A DNA stretch of 64,000 nucleotides from Heliocidaris tuberculata. Its lineage: Eukaryota > Echinodermata > Echinoidea > Camarodonta > Echinometridae. Location: positions 9,741,527 through 9,805,526 of the forward strand of contig CM046838.1 in assembly GCA_025618425.1 (NCBI GenBank). Direction: 5' to 3'. Below, in pieces: positions 47,501 through 52,956 of this stretch (its first letter is position 1; each line of letters begins with the position of its first letter). The translations under genes were made by a program, and so were the position numbers. The notes beneath the pieces are model-generated. The model made no database searches. It saw nothing but the letters and a program-made list of their open reading frames with translations, and was not told the DNA's origin.

Positions 47501-49531
47501 TTTTGTTATGCACTATAATCCAATCTTTGGTGATGGTTTCATTAACCTGAAAACTGAGTTTATACTAACAGCTGACAGTCAGAAATGACAAATTTTCCCA
47601 ATCAAAATAATTTTGTCCACAGTTGGCGGTCTTCTAAATTGAATATCAGCATTAAACGATTAGGTGAGTGCCTTTTTCTTACATGTCCTAACTATATCCC
47701 AAGTCCTCACTTCTCTTTTTGTTCAATTTTGCTATTCTTATCAAATGCTTAATATACACAAAATGCACTGCTTTTTTTGTCCTTGTTACCAAACAAACTA
47801 TAGAGCAGCAAATTTTTTTTCGTTTTGTTTTGTTATAGCACATTTGTAGATTAGATTTGTTAGATGGAATTGGTTATTGGGTACTCTGGACACTACGTTC
47901 TTATGTGAAATTTAAAAAATTCACACGACTATCAGGTTGTACAATGGGTAATAAAATGTCTAGATACGTGTCATGACACGTCTTGCTAAATTGGTTATTA
48001 TCCATCGTCACAACAGTTTGATACACTTTTGTCTCAAAAATATGTGTCAGTGAACACTTTCACTTTCAAGAATATTTAGAAAGTATGATTTCCTCGAAAT
48101 GAATATGAGTTAAGAAGGGGATTGTACAAGTGATGTAAAATTCCCTTTTGAGGTTGTTAATTAGGAGCAGACAGCAATCTGCAGAGTGGGTATAGATTTC
48201 TTTATCTCACATAGATCATTTTTTCACTTCTATCTTTTTTCAAACTTTACTTTGTAATTGTAGGGGTGGTTCTCAATAGAGTTATATTCATGAAATAGTG
48301 ATGATGATGGAGGTGATAAACATCAAATTGGTCGAATATTTGAATGTCAAGTGTATCCGGCTGATGAAGCACAAGGAAAGACAAATTTCTTTTCAGTGCT
48401 ACTTAGGATAAAAAGAAAAACATTTCATCTTTGGTTGATATACCATTGATTGGGTAGGAAATTGTTTCACATGAGAATTACCATGGATAATCATGCTACA
48501 AGGAGTTACAGATTCAACCACTGAACTGTAATTGAGATGATTATTGCAATGCAGAAATTATTTTTATGACATTAGAAGCTGCTGGTGAATTAAAAAAAAA
48601 ATATGGATAGAACAATGCACAATGTTATCTTCGTTTTGAGAACTCAGCTGCTGCGGTTGGTTGAATCCAGTGTTTATAGATTATTGTCCTTGTATATGTA
48701 GCATGAATAAGGCAGATATCCACCTACACAATCTATTGTTTTGATTAAGCCTTACCAAATACAAGCAAGTGGCACTCTTTTTCTTTCTGTTTTGCATGTT
48801 GGAAGATTGCTGGTTGATATAATTGTTGCATACCAAAAGACAGCTCCTTTTCTCACTTCTTTCTTGGAGTAAAATGCTCAAATGTAGAGGTATTAGGAAA
48901 TCAAAGGAGAAAATTCACATTTATATGTATTAACTGCAACTTTGAATTAATCTGCACTGTTGTTTCAACTGTGATTCAAACAATTGCATCTTTTACACTT
49001 ATTTGTTCACTTCTTAATCAATTTTATTGTTGATGTATCAGTGGCATAGTAATATGCTAATTCAATGATAATGTAATGTGAAATGTATGCTTTACAGGGA
49101 GTGAAAAAAAGGATTATTGACTATTTCATGCACTTGTTCAGGTGAACGCCATTGAAATAGAAGTTATGATTTATGCCCCCTTTCATATCATCTGAATTAT
49201 TTCTTGTCAGTATTGAAAATCAAGTATTCTTATTTTATCATGAATTTAGTGAAGAAATAGTGAACTCTCAATTTATTGAGGAAATTTATACATCTTATTT
49301 GTATCAATGCACACATGTTCACTATGATAGTAATCTTGTCCTATTGCAATTCTTTGGTCATTTTACCATGTCTATATATCTATTTTATCTTGCTTCCTAT
49401 CTATGCAGTGTCCACAGGACCAGAATGAGTCAGCAGCTATACTCAAAATTAAGGAGACAATGCAAGAAGAGGCTAAGAGATTTGAGAAGGACACACCGGG
49501 GTCTGATCATCCGGAATACTTCATGCAATAA
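6633..49531 (+). CDS. ssbp: SSBP2/3/4-family single-stranded DNA-binding protein (Ssdp), 15 coding exons
   Basis: The gene is spliced from 15 exons: 6633-6688, 6951-7023, 16682-16743, 17576-17660, 28899-28985, 33439-33480, 36710-36772, 37622-37685, 39224-39279, 40139-40203, 40519-40555, 41250-41310, 42584-42654, 43412-43609 and 49409-49531. They total 1143 nt, or 380 residues plus TAA, close to the roughly 360-390 residues of vertebrate SSBP2/3/4. Residues 1-92 match the nearly invariant LUFS/LisH region (start [13 protein letters not shown], then [50 protein letters not shown]). Residues 93-340 are Gly/Pro/Met/Asn-rich with family landmarks PFMSPRY, GRPWNPN and GTPIMPSP. Known family role: nuclear partner and stabiliser of LDB/Chip in LIM-homeodomain and Wnt enhancer complexes. 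All junctions are GT-AG and phases agree. The last exon gives a C-terminus unlike the vertebrate one. Exons were joined by eye, so alternative exons could be missed. Paralog assignment among SSBP2, 3 and 4 is not possible, and probably meaningless in an invertebrate. Confidence 0.95.
6951..7023 (+). CDS. ssbp: SSBP exon 2 (LisH core, residues 19-43)
   Basis: Follows the acceptor cattttacag|g and ends GAG|gtaaga. It encodes [16 protein letters not shown] and then TAQTFLSE, the helical LisH motif that mediates dimer/tetramer formation in this family. Intron 1 is only 262 bp. Confidence 0.96.
8396..8790. repeat. Two diverged copies of a ~190 bp repeat
   Basis: Unit 1 (about 8396-8583) and unit 2 (about 8584-8790) share an order of words: AACGGGTTCTAAAA / AACAGGTTCTAAAA, then ATCATCATGACGTA / CCATCATGACGTAA, a CACATG...ACATGAA stretch, GCGAGCTGAAA, AGTGACTTGAA and GAAGCGCGAGCTGA. 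They lie inside the 3.5 kb transposon and may be part of it or an older insertion. Confidence 0.65.
9417..10876. mobile_element. 1.46 kb inverted-repeat element nested in the 3.5 kb transposon
   Basis: Arms of about 130 bp (9417-9549 and about 10747-10876) are near-identical inverted copies starting CTAGCCTCTTGTCGAGGCC. Each arm has internal palindromes (GGCGAGCGAAGCGAGCC; CGAGGCGCTTGCGCCGAGGG). TCTTCCT stands directly outside both ends (9410-9416 and 10877-10883). The word TCTTCCTCTAG is found at both borders, so the duplication is 7-11 bp depending on where the ends are set. Between the arms lies the start of a RecQ-like helicase and about 540 bp of unrecognised sequence. Confidence 0.8.
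9700..10206 (+). pseudogene. Truncated RecQ-like ATP-dependent DNA helicase (N-terminal part)
   Basis: Open frame of 168 codons. Residues 30-36 (FKDLQVD) fit RecQ motif 0, 51-58 (LPTGYGKS) are the Walker A motif I, and 119-131 ([13 protein letters not shown]) is motif Ia. A Gly/Ser/Ala-rich insert at about 73-113 separates I and Ia. The DEAH box and every later motif are missing. The frame ends at 10206 soon after a possible splice donor (AGAAG|gtata, GT at 10166), so this may be a first exon whose partners were lost. RecQ proteins unwind DNA in repair, but this copy cannot encode a working helicase. It lies wholly within the nested element, which points to gene capture or to an internally deleted, helicase-bearing transposon. 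Homology to RecQ is confident; activity is not claimed. Confidence 0.8.
11383..11630. mobile_element. hAT-like MITE with degraded 8 bp duplication, 248 bp
   Basis: Left end CACAGGCGTACC, right end GGGTATGCCTATG: imperfect inverted repeats. The flanks GCGTGCAC (11375-11382) and GTGTGTAC (11631-11638) differ by two C/T changes, as expected of an aging 8 bp duplication. The interior is T- and G-rich. Confidence 0.6.
11640..12205. other. Intron 2 sequence without recognised features
   Basis: AT-rich intronic sequence with a poly-G run near 11903-11919. No exon or transposon end was identified. Confidence 0.5.
12214..12282. repeat. ~70 bp stem-loop repeat (GAGCCAGAAGGGC family), copy 1
   Basis: GTTTGGAGCAAGAAGAGTG pairs with CGCCCTTCTGGCTCCAA about 50 bases on. 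Related stem-loops are at 16804 and 50196. Confidence 0.6.
12435..13025. repeat. Degenerate CACTGTG-rich repeat cluster in intron 2
   Basis: Diverged units recur with the pattern TTCAAA-CCTT-CTTTGGTCTC then ACTGTGGCTACAGTGT and CACACTGTG. They begin near 12462, 12618, 12704, 12808 and 12956. The palindromic words CACTGTG/CACAGTG dominate. A related cluster is found in intron 7 (36955-37200). Confidence 0.6.
13316..13356. repeat. (TA)n microsatellite
   Basis: About 40 bases of alternating TA. Nothing else of note is visible in 13030-13980, apart from TATG/ATAC-rich stretches near 13500-13730. Confidence 0.9.
13989..14358. repeat. 185 bp tandem duplication
   Basis: The block beginning GAAATCGTGTTGTTATTTAG at 13991 recurs almost unchanged at 14176. 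Each copy includes the first ~105 bases of the TTAA-flanked foldback element. The duplication therefore formed after that element was inserted and copied its left end together with the host flank. Confidence 0.9.
14260..14870. mobile_element. Foldback element flanked by TTAA, 611 bp
   Basis: Arms of about 200 bp pair, from AGGCCAAGTCCACACTAATA at the left to TATTAGTGTGGACTTGGCCT at the right. TTAA stands outside both (14256-14259 and 14871-14874). TTAA targets are used by piggyBac-type transposases, but TTAA is also self-complementary and could be part of the arms. The arms also pair at their inner ends (GGCGGTATGCAAAT and ATTTGCATACCGCC). It has no coding capacity. Confidence 0.8.
15412..16011. 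mobile_element. hAT-like element with intact 8 bp duplication, 600 bp
   Basis: Left end TAGTGCTGGTATCGGCATG, right end CATGTCGATACCAGCACTA, inverted with one mismatch. Exact duplications of AACAGTAT lie at 15404-15411 and 16012-16019. The interior is CpG- and GTCGACATGTCG-rich with no long coding frame. Confidence 0.9.
16308..16485. mobile_element. Mariner/Tc1-like MITE, 178 bp
   Basis: TA dinucleotides (16306-16307, 16486-16487) flank the inverted ends CAGTCAAACCTGTCT and AGACAGGTTTGACTG. Internal GTGGCC/GGCCAC and ACTATAGACA words repeat, and the element folds almost end to end. Confidence 0.8.
16682..16743 (+). CDS. ssbp: SSBP exon 3 (residues 44-64)
   Basis: Acceptor ttgtaacag, donor gtaagtatt. 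Encodes [20 protein letters not shown] plus two bases of the next Cys codon. This block is essentially identical to the vertebrate LUFS segment. It is separated from exon 2 by the 9.66 kb transposon-rich intron 2. Confidence 0.96.
16804..16878. repeat. ~70 bp stem-loop repeat (GAGCCAGAAGGGC family), copy 2
   Basis: GGAGCCAGAAGGGCGTTAA pairs with TTAACACTCTTTTGGCTCT. It lies 60 bases into intron 3, close to the exon 3 donor. Confidence 0.6.
17576..17660 (+). CDS. ssbp: SSBP exon 4 (end of LUFS region, residues 64-92)
   Basis: Acceptor ttttcttccag, donor TAT|gtgagtatg. Encodes [20 protein letters not shown] followed by EAKAFHDY, the last conserved part of the LDB-binding region. Phase agrees with exon 3 (TG + T). 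Confidence 0.96.
17740..18795 (+). repeat. Interspersed repeat split by a hAT-like insertion
   Basis: 17740-17790 and 18691-18795 are the two halves of the repeat found uninterrupted (opposite strand) at 1300-1450. Comparing the two loci defines the insertion exactly. Confidence 0.85.
17791..18690. mobile_element. hAT-like element with 8 bp duplication proved by an empty-site paralog, 900 bp
   Basis: The ends are inverted copies: after a C/G run, CACTCAGGTATATTGGTGTA on the left against TACACCAATATACCTGAGTG on the right. CCTGAAAG is duplicated at 17783-17790 and 18691-18698, and occurs once in the paralog at 1407-1414. The interior has several diverged TTAAGGGGTNATTTTT / GTTTAGGGGGNAATTTT units, for example near 18430-18620, and no open frame. 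It is non-autonomous. Confidence 0.92.
18853..18913. mobile_element. Mini foldback element GGGCCCGTTGCA, 61 bp
   Basis: GGGCCCGTTGCATTTGA pairs with CAAGTTTTGTGCAACGGGCCC. CAG stands outside both ends (18850-18852, 18914-18916), which would be a 3 bp duplication of the PIF/Harbinger kind. The flanking bases are partly shared with the C run, so this is tentative. Confidence 0.6.
18917..20695. other. Intron 4 sequence with minor repeats
   Basis: Contains a TTAGGTTTTAGG-like stretch (about 18955-19075), paired G and C runs at 19530-19560 that look like the interior of a MITE, and an imperfect (ATT)n tract near 20045-20130. No exon was identified. Confidence 0.5.
20701..20869. mobile_element. 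Foldback MITE GCCCCGTTGCATAAAA, 169 bp
   Basis: GCCCCGTTGCATAAAACTTA with CCATTAA on the left pairs with TTAATGGTAAGTTTTATGC and AACGGGGC on the right. Inner ATGGTAACT and AGTTACCATTGAT words pair as well. The target duplication is not clear. Confidence 0.75.
20870..22215. other. Intron 4 sequence without recognised features
   Basis: AT-rich sequence with many TACATGTA words. A 31 bp direct repeat containing AATAGAGAATCATATGTATG is present near 21930-21980. No gene was identified. Confidence 0.5.
22222..22354. mobile_element. Foldback MITE GGGCCTGTAACATAAAG, 133 bp
   Basis: About 40 bp arms pair: GGGCCTGTAACATAAAGAGA and TACAATCAATCTTACGA on the left with TCGTAAGATTGATTGTA and TCTCTTTATGTTACAGGCCC on the right. 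It has the same GGGCC-type ends as the elements at 5547, 18853 and 20701. Confidence 0.75.
22355..24165. other. Intron 4 sequence with C/G homopolymer runs
   Basis: Poly-C/G runs occur near 23718-23735, 23789-23798 and 23828-23838. No exon or transposon end was established. Confidence 0.45.
24169..24215. repeat. (AT)n microsatellite
   Basis: About 47 bases of uninterrupted alternating AT. Confidence 0.95.
24950..25105. mobile_element. SINE fragment interrupted by a 74 bp hAT-like MITE
   Basis: GTAAATGGGTACCCGG before the insert and CCTGGTAGGAAGAAATTTC with TTGAATGCTT after it match the body of the SINE at 2157-2372 (GTAAATGGGTACCCGGTAGG). The insert (24988-25061) starts CAGAGGCCACGGATC and ends GATTCCGCGGCC. 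The 8 bp flanks GTACCCGG and ATGCCTGG differ only by transitions. The insert centre is a GGGGCTGGGGCC/CCCAGCCCC palindrome. Confidence 0.65.
25106..28898. other. Remainder of intron 4, no recognised features
   Basis: AT-rich intronic DNA with many TACATGTA words and a few short T runs. No conserved coding block, RNA gene or transposon terminus was identified. Confidence 0.5.
28899..28985 (+). CDS. ssbp: SSBP exon 5 (residues 93-121)
   Basis: Acceptor tctattacag, donor TTTCAG|gtaagag. Encodes a Gly/Met/Pro-rich segment starting [14 protein letters not shown] and ending GGPMPGFFQ. The closing part aligns with vertebrate DGMPGGPIPPGFFQ. Starts and ends in phase 0. Confidence 0.93.
28986..33438 (+). 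other. SSBP intron 5
   Basis: Begins with C/A homopolymers and an A-rich stretch (29040-29180). It contains a second copy of the exon 5 donor region (29273-29294), a short (TCATGG)n array (about 31410-31436) and a long TA/TATG microsatellite (32180-32457). 29700-31300 holds nothing I recognise. Confidence 0.6.
32180..32457. repeat. (TA)n / (TATG)n microsatellite region
   Basis: Imperfect TA repeats with interspersed TATGTATA units occur at 32180-32320, with a second TA tract at 32408-32457. Frames here are artefacts. Confidence 0.95.
33439..33480 (+). CDS. ssbp: SSBP exon 6 (residues 122-135)
   Basis: Micro-exon of 42 nt with acceptor ttttgtaacag and donor gtgagtgg, encoding [14 protein letters not shown]. 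It corresponds to the vertebrate segment containing PHNPSSMM. Both ends are in phase 0, so skipping would keep the reading frame. Confidence 0.9.
33490..34540. repeat. Degenerate long-period repeat in intron 6
   Basis: The block GTCAAATCTCGTCTCAGAAC then ATGGTGGCAGCAGTGGGATT at 33692 recurs in diverged form at about 33912, 34203 and 34362. Between the copies are recurring AAGTGGTGCA-CACCAAA, TATGAAAAT and ATCTTCxGGTAxTxxxGTCTC words. Spacing is about 160-290 bases. An isolated ATGGTGGCAGCGGTGGGAT appears in intron 14 near 44554. There is no open frame through it. Confidence 0.65.
35360..35533. mobile_element. Mariner/pogo-like MITE copy A, 174 bp
   Basis: Flanked by TA on both sides, with ends CAGGTAACTCTGCCTAAGTC and GACTTATGCAGAGTTAACTG. 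Internal TTCGACTTAGGCGA words repeat in both directions. It is nearly identical to the copy at 39417-39590. Confidence 0.85.
35534..35582. repeat. (TA)n microsatellite next to the MITE
   Basis: Alternating TA begins at the right TA target of the MITE and runs about 48 bases. The element appears to have inserted into, or seeded, the repeat. Confidence 0.9.
35583..36709. other. Remainder of intron 6
   Basis: AT-rich sequence with a short TATA-repeat stretch near 36313-36330. No feature was recognised. Confidence 0.5.
36710..36772 (+). CDS. ssbp: SSBP exon 7 (PFMSPRY block, residues 136-156)
   Basis: Acceptor cctctgcag, donor CAG|gtaagaca. Encodes [20 protein letters not shown] plus Gln, matching the vertebrate PFMSPRYAGGPR..IRMGNQ block. 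Phase 0 at both ends. Confidence 0.94.
36955..37200. repeat. CACTGTG-rich degenerate repeat in intron 7
   Basis: Words such as TCTGTGTGACACTGTGTCTG and CTCTGTGTGACACAGTGTGA recur over 250 bases. They resemble the larger cluster at 12435-13025 in intron 2. Confidence 0.5.
37622..37685 (+). CDS. ssbp: SSBP exon 8 (residues 157-178)
   Basis: Acceptor tttcctatag, donor CTG|gtaagtcc. Encodes [20 protein letters not shown] then P and the first base of Gly. The S-x-DP-x-RQ pattern aligns with vertebrate NSMDPTRQQG. Confidence 0.93.
38526..39027. mobile_element. TA-flanked MITE with TTTTCGCG ends, 502 bp
   Basis: TA (38524-38525, 39028-39029) flanks CTGTATAAGCTGTTATTTTC and the inverted GAAAATAACAGCTTATACAG. 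The sub-terminal parts are rich in TTTCGCG/CGCGAAA words. The interior lacks coding capacity. Confidence 0.8.
39224..39279 (+). CDS. ssbp: SSBP exon 9 (residues 178-196)
   Basis: Acceptor catttctccag, donor CCA|gtgagtac. Encodes [19 protein letters not shown], Met/Pro-rich and aligned with the vertebrate GHPNMGG..RMNPPRGM segment. The phase continues from exon 8. Confidence 0.92.
39417..39590. mobile_element. Mariner/pogo-like MITE copy B, 174 bp
   Basis: Same length, orientation and ends as the copy at 35360, differing at only a few positions (for example AATCAC for AATCTC near the left end). It is flanked by TA and lies in intron 9. Confidence 0.88.
40139..40203 (+). CDS. ssbp: SSBP exon 10 (residues 197-218)
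   Basis: Acceptor ctttttcaag, donor AAT|gtaagttt. Encodes [20 protein letters not shown] then S and the first two bases of Met. It aligns with vertebrate QNYGSGMRPPPNSLGPAMPG. The acceptor uses AAG rather than CAG. Confidence 0.92.
40519..40555 (+). CDS. ssbp: SSBP exon 11 (RPWNPN block, residues 218-230)
   Basis: A 37 nt micro-exon between ttccatttacag and gtaagtta. It encodes the end of Met, then [12 protein letters not shown], matching vertebrate GAGRPWPNPNSAN. It ends in phase 0. Confidence 0.92.
40920..41245 (+). repeat. CT-rich low-complexity tract before exon 12
   Basis: Over 300 bases of the + strand are mostly C and T (CTCTCT, TTTCTC). They run into the exon 12 acceptor, acting in part as a very long polypyrimidine tract. 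Confidence 0.85.
41250..41310 (+). CDS. ssbp: SSBP exon 12 (GTPIMPSP block, residues 231-251)
   Basis: Preceded by a long CT-rich tract and acceptor gtctcacag, followed by donor gtaagtaac. Encodes [20 protein letters not shown] plus one base. It is almost the same as vertebrate [17 protein letters not shown]. Confidence 0.94.
42584..42654 (+). CDS. ssbp: SSBP exon 13 (residues 251-274)
   Basis: Acceptor tctccttacag, donor GGG|gtaagaca. Encodes [20 protein letters not shown] then MGPG. It aligns with vertebrate DSTNSSDNIYTMINPVPPGG. Confidence 0.93.
42736..43180 (-). mobile_element. Probable 3' part of a CR1/L2-like LINE
   Basis: Read on the - strand, a short open stretch (about 43180-43066) ends in a stop. 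An A-rich 3'UTR-like region follows, with terminal GAAATAAATAAATTGAATTG at about 42736-42757. The TTGAA-type end resembles that at 1753-1790. No reverse transcriptase motif is present, so this is tentative. Confidence 0.35.
43412..43609 (+). CDS. ssbp: SSBP exon 14 (residues 275-340)
   Basis: Longest coding exon (198 nt), acceptor tctcttggcag, donor AAT|gtaagtac. It runs from [16 protein letters not shown] through [20 protein letters not shown] to [20 protein letters not shown] and Asn. The first two parts and GTPRED match vertebrate NFPMGPGSDGPM, HMNGSLGSGDIDGLPKNSP and GTPRDD. The segment after GTPRED has diverged. Phase 0 at both ends. Confidence 0.94.
44662..45044. mobile_element. 383 bp element built of TTCCGAAGGTTCATAA units with 9 bp duplication
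   Basis: CATTCCCAC is found exactly at both borders (44653-44661, 45045-45053). The ends are loosely inverted (ACATGTTTTTTCGAAGGTTC and GAACCTTTGGAAAAACAAGT). The body is an array of short, diverged units of the form GGTTCATAATTCCGAA / TTCAGAATTATGAACC in both directions. Nine-base duplications are typical of Mutator-like elements. No coding capacity. Confidence 0.7.
45050..49408. other. Remainder of intron 14
   Basis: AT-rich sequence with a short (GT)n tract near 45806-45822. No other exon compatible with exon 14 was recognised, but a short alternative terminal exon could be missed by eye. Confidence 0.5.
49409..49531 (+). CDS. ssbp: SSBP last exon (residues 341-380) with a non-vertebrate C-terminus
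   Basis: Pyrimidine-rich tract and acceptor ttcctatctatgcag, in phase 0 with exon 14, open to TAA at 49529-49531. It encodes [20 protein letters not shown] and then [21 protein letters not shown] second acceptor nine bases on (tccacag|gac) would drop only CPQ. The middle ([19 protein letters not shown]) looks like a charged amphipathic helix. Vertebrate SSBP2-4 instead end in a short YSPSMTMSV-type tail. I do not recognise this tail with certainty. It may be an invertebrate-specific or alternatively spliced end. Confidence 0.75.
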   Translation, partial: CPQDQNESAAILKIKETMQEEAKRFEKDTPGSDHPEYFMQ

Positions 49532-49654
49532 TACATCCCCCTTCCCCCTCCTCACAATCCCAATTCTGCTTGTCAACTTTCGCTTTGGAGACGGAGGAAG
49601 CGATCTGATCTTCCTGGAGATTCACCGCGCAATGTATTGCCTCAAAACAACGAT

Positions 49655-49960
49655 TACTGTGGGATCGTGCTTTTTAGCACAACCTCTATACAACAGTAAC
49701 ACATGTGGGATTGCGCACTTTACACAGCCTGATAATGACATTCGGGATCATGTTGTTCACACAGCACAGCCCCAACACAACGTTAACAGTATGTGGGATT
49801 ACACTCCTTGGTTATGGTATACAGGATGGCACTGACAACATAGACCCCAAACAGCGTTTACGTGCAGGATTTGCTCCCAATACAGCCCTAACAGAACAAT
49901 GTCATGGGACCTTGGTTCCATTATGGCCCCACACCAACATTTGGCACCAACGAAAGTGGC
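49655..49960 (+). repeat. Degenerate ~45 bp repeat just after the SSBP stop codon
   Basis: Units with TGTGGGATTRCRCNC followed by ACACAGCC-AACAC-ACGTTAACA start near 49659, 49704, 49742, 49790, 49823, 49866 and 49902. They are strongly diverged and GC-richer than their surroundings. Confidence 0.6.
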
Positions 49961-50195
49961 ACTTTATGATGGAGCTACGCAACACATATAACTTAGCCGT
50001 ATGAAGAGCTAATGCAAAGTGCTCGATTTCCACAAGAAATTAATCTGAGTAATATGATTTTTCCACTGATGTGTAGCAAAATGCTTTGGGACCTAAAACA
50101 TATGAATTTTGCTAATTTAGTATGTTTTGTGAGGCAGACTGGGCCTTGTGAATTCTACTGCACATTGGTATAGCATAATACAACATATGTATGTC

Positions 50196-50273
50196 ATCTG
50201 CTGAGAGCCAGAAGGGCATTAGCTCATATCCTATACCACTGAGTTCATGCCATTTTAGCTCTCAGCAGGGGAC
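50196..50273. repeat. ~75 bp stem-loop repeat (GAGCCAGAAGGGC family), copy 3
   Basis: CTGCTGAGAGCCAGAAGGGC pairs imperfectly with GCCATTTTAGCTCTCAGCAG, with an inner AGCTCA/TGAGTT stem. It would be carried in the 3'UTR if the transcript extends this far. Confidence 0.6.
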
Positions 50274-52956
50274 ATCTCAGGTTACTTTCATGTGGAGCAG
50301 TGGCCTTTGATATGTCTGTCTTCAATGCAGTATTACATGAGATATGTGAAGGGCTGTTCATTCCATATTAAGGAGTTGTTCTAGGTTCCCATGCATAAGA
50401 CATAAAAGATCTTTTGATGATCAACCTGTCTCATAGCCCTAGGCAATGGCCTGTGATTATTTTTGGTATACGAATCATGCAAAGTGAAAGCTTTAATTCT
50501 TGCATAAAAACCTTGGCCCAAATTTCCATGAAACAAACTATTTTTCTTTGTGTGGCTGCACCATTGTCATGAGTTCTTAAAGACAACTTAGTTTGGTGAG
50601 AACAGATCCCTGATGTCATAGAGAACTTACTAGGGTCCTTCATTTTACCTCCAACAATAAATCTTCTTGTACACAATTTTAGTATACACATCAAAGTACA
50701 TATCAAAGAATGATTCCATTAAAAAGGCCTTTCTGTGAATTGTTGTCGATTAACTCTTGAAGCAATGAATCTCTGATGTTCATATTTGATGCTGACCATT
50801 GTACAAAGTCATTATCACTGTAATTAATAAGTCCTTGTGTAATTTATTCTTTTGACATATTATGTTCTGAATATGTATAAGACATACACATGAGTTATTT
50901 AATATCTGTAGTTGCACTGACCTGCCCAGTCTTCAAAAACAAAACACAAAAAACATTTTCATACATATCCTTTCAAATTCCTTGGGATTTTATTTTTGGT
51001 CTATGACATAGATGAAGATGTACAGGTGTTATGCTCACAGAAACCTGAAGAGTTACAAAACAAATTTCAAGAACTTTTAAAGCAGTCTTGCTTTTCTTAC
51101 ATGGCAACTTCATGATTTTTTTTTCTTCCAAATCTTGTTTGATTGGAGAAAAAAATTACATGTAAACAGAAACAAAGTCATTGCTGCACTATAATCACAC
51201 ATGAAGTTAAACGATTTGCAATGTATCAGTTGCAAGTATATCAAGGATAGTCCTGGACAGTGGTTCTCATGGTGTATATATTGTTGAAAATCATGATGAG
51301 TACAGTTATATAGGCACTGTTCTTAACTCTGGTCATCTGCCTTGTAGGGCCTGTAAATCCTTTTTGAGATTTCACTTAACATGCATTATGTAATAAACTG
51401 GTTAAAATTGCACACAGATGAATACTCCAATATAGTGTCTCAAAATCCTTCAACCACTATATCCTTGACCCTAAATCTGGTCCAGTACATGACTTTACAT
51501 GCCCAGCATAGCAACAGTATTGAAGTTGTGTTGTATAGTAAGGGAGAGCATGGTACTTAACATGTTGATGTAATATGTTGCTTTGTTGGGTAATTTGTAA
51601 ATTTATTATTCACAAACTTGTTCAGAAAGATGAAGAACATACTTTTTATTTTGGTCCCATACTACAACTCTCATCAGGGGGGCTAAAGTGTATGGCTGCA
51701 TGATTCTGGGAAAAGCATACTTTAATGACTGTTGTTTTCTCCTAATTTGGGATAGCTGTATGACTATAAGGAAAAGAAATTTGTCAAATATTTGTAATTA
51801 ATAAATCCACATTTTGGATTGTTGTTACATGTATATCTGTACAGGGTCAGCATTTCATTTATTCTTTCACTGTAATTTTTCTCTCATAATCTATTTTGTA
51901 TTTCTCATTTGTTTGTTTGTCATTTTGATAAAGGTGAAAAAAAACAGGAGGGGGGGGGGGAGGGGGAAGGTTGTTGATGTTTGACTGGGTTTTCATTAAT
52001 GAATATACCGGTAGTACCAATATTATGTCGTGTTTGCAGCCCAATTTCCTTCTGTAGACTCCCAAAGAAAAAGAGATTTGTTTAAAGATAATTAGCTCTT
52101 TATCGTAATCTATCTTCTACATGCATTTATTGTACAATGTGGGTTGGTCAGACAAGGTGCAACTCAGAAAATATTTCCTCCTTTTTGTTCTTTTGAAGGA
52201 AATTCCAGTTACTTTTAATTGAAGAAAAATATTATTGGGAATTGTCCCAAACGATCTATGCAATTACAACATACTGTCCAGTGGTTGATTATAAGTGAGT
52301 CTTACTTGTAGTCCCATTACATATACTTCCAAACAGTGATGTAAGAACAAAGGTAGAGTTTATTGCAATCGACATTTAAGCTCTTTCCCCCTGGAAATCC
52401 CCAAATCTTCAGTTTGTATATGGGCTACATGTGCGTCCCCTTCTCTACATGAGCAACTTCAAAAGACTATACTTATAATCCAAATATTACTTTCAAAGGA
52501 ACATCATTGAAACTGTTATTATCACTTCAGTAATTGGTCACAACTTCAAAGTTCATCCTGAAGAATTGTTGGTTTGTCAGTGAGGAAAGGGAATAAACAG
52601 TTGCTTGCCATTGTTGAAATTAAGGGCTATAATGCCGTTATATCATTAATATTGAAAGCCCTCTAAAGACCTCAAAATAAAGCCATTCCTGGACAACCAA
52701 ATCTGATTGGCATTTTGAAGAAAAATATTCATCCAGCTTTTTGTATCAGGATTTTTAAGACATCATTTTTGTATTTTGTCCTTTTGTTGTCCAAACTTAC
52801 AACTCGTTTGTACACCCTACTTATTTCTTCTCTTTTTATGTAACCAAGACAACAAGTTGAATATCATCCAAACTCTCATTCTTAGTCATACACTCTTGTA
52901 CATAATGTGTTTCTTTGATAATTCTGCTGCTGACATCAGTAAGTCCCAAATATTCT

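Larger units (their letters stand above)
49532..52680 (+). other. Probable long 3'UTR / downstream region of SSBP
   Basis: No open frame of interest. Candidate polyadenylation signals AATAAA occur at 50656, 51392, 51800, 52592 and 52676; which is used cannot be decided from sequence. Confidence 0.4.

Noticed and set aside
49173..49835. 220-codon + strand ORF
   Set aside because: It overlaps the SSBP last exon in another frame, crosses its acceptor, and shows no motif.
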